The notes beneath the pieces are model-generated. The model saw nothing but the letters and a program-made list of their open reading frames with translations, made no database searches and was not told the origin of the DNA. This document shows positions 6,724 to 6,985 of a DNA stretch of 6,985 bases, piece after piece (position 1 is the stretch's first letter; every line of letters begins with the position of its first letter). The DNA comes from Vulcanimicrobiota bacterium. Lineage in GTDB: Bacteria; Vulcanimicrobiota; Vulcanimicrobiia; Vulcanimicrobiales; Vulcanimicrobiaceae. A program made the translations under genes and the position numbers. The stretch covers positions 1-6,985 of the forward strand of contig JABCZE010000081.1 in NCBI GenBank assembly GCA_013289785.1, written 5' to 3'.

Positions 6724-6927
6724 CTACGGCGCGGAGTTGTTGAGCGGCACGCGCTCCGTCGTGTTGGCGGGCCAGTGGTGCCCGTATCCCGACATCAGGC
6801 AGACCGACGCACCGATCAGGAAGATGATGATCAGCCCCACCGCAGCGACGCGGTAGAGCGATGGCGGTATGCCCTTGCTTTCGGGGACGCTCGTAAAGTC
6901 GAGATACTCGTCGTCGCGTACGATCAT
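6724..6927 (-). CDS. Small single-span membrane protein, 67 aa
   Basis: ATG at 6927-6925 is preceded by AAAGG about ten bases upstream, at the 3' end of the gene entering from the right. The protein has a short acidic/polar N-terminus (1-25), one strong hydrophobic segment (about 27-46, with GLIIIFLIGA), then GYGHHW (47-52) and a polar tail. R4, K18 and R26 before the helix suggest N-in, C-out. I cannot assign a family. Small single-span proteins of this kind occur as accessory subunits of terminal oxidases, and the neighbouring heme-A genes make that possible but unproven. It begins 3 bases after the stop of the upstream gene, so the two form an operon. Confidence 0.65.
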   Translation of the reverse strand: MIVRDDEYLDFTSVPESKGIPPSLYRVAAVGLIIIFLIGASVCLMSGYGHHWPANTTERVPLNNSAP

Positions 6928-6930
6928 CGG

Positions 6931-6985
6931 TTAGGCGCCTTTCGGGGGAGCGAAGCCGATCACGTTGAGGCCGGCGAGCAGGGCG
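6931..6985 (-). CDS. C-terminal end of a gene entering from the right edge
   Basis: Reading the minus strand gives 17 codons ending in TAA at 6933-6931, with the peptide ALLAGLNVIGFAPPKGA. It is inferred to be coding because the 67-residue gene follows it after 3 bases, with its probable Shine-Dalgarno (AAAGG) inside these last codons. The hydrophobic start of the fragment is compatible with a membrane protein. It is too short to name. Confidence 0.5.
   Translation of the reverse strand, partial: ALLAGLNVIGFAPPKGA

Noticed and set aside
6711..6730. A possible bidirectional terminator between the convergent genes
   Set aside because: Only a short T run follows the stop at 6713, with no GC-rich inverted repeat before it on either strand.

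Overview
The window is GC-rich bacterial chromosomal DNA that is almost completely coding: nine genes, no RNA genes, no recognisable mobile element and no gene-free stretch longer than about 50 bases. Nothing identifies the species directly. The mix of a Bacillus-type four-cysteine heme A synthase, frequent GTG starts, 4-base gene overlaps and several unrecognised membrane proteins fits an aerobic bacterium from a poorly characterised, high-GC lineage. A phylum such as Eremiobacterota (WPS-2) is only a guess.

Left half, minus strand, read right to left from 2967: (1) a 156-residue lipoprotein that may carry a PrcB-C-like domain; (2) a GH130-family glycoside phosphorylase/hydrolase; (3) a 160-residue single-span membrane protein of unknown function; (4) peptide chain release factor 3 (prfC), cut by the left edge after 299 codons. 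The spacings are +5 bases, a GTGA overlap and an ATGA overlap, so this looks like one translationally coupled operon.

Right half, plus strand, from 3012: (5) ctaA, heme A synthase; (6) ctaB, heme O synthase; (7) a 14-span MFS transporter of the DHA2/EmrB type; (8) a 190-residue two-span membrane protein of unknown function. Spacings are +2 bases, a GTGA overlap and +8 bases, so this is a second compact operon. CtaB farnesylates protoheme IX to heme O and CtaA oxidises heme O to heme A, the cofactor of aa3/ba3-type terminal oxidases, so the organism very probably respires oxygen through a heme-A oxidase. The two operons diverge from a 44-base spacer (2968-3011).

Right edge, minus strand, convergent with the ctaA operon: (9) a 67-residue single-span membrane protein, preceded by the last 17 codons of a gene entering from outside the window.

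The points most worth following are the interspersed-repeat-like sequence that forms the C-terminus of CtaA and appears to supply the ctaB ribosome binding site, the possible PrcB-like domain of the lipoprotein, and three unrecognised membrane proteins, two of them in the prfC and heme-A operons. I did not find convincing evidence of a wholly new multi-gene system.
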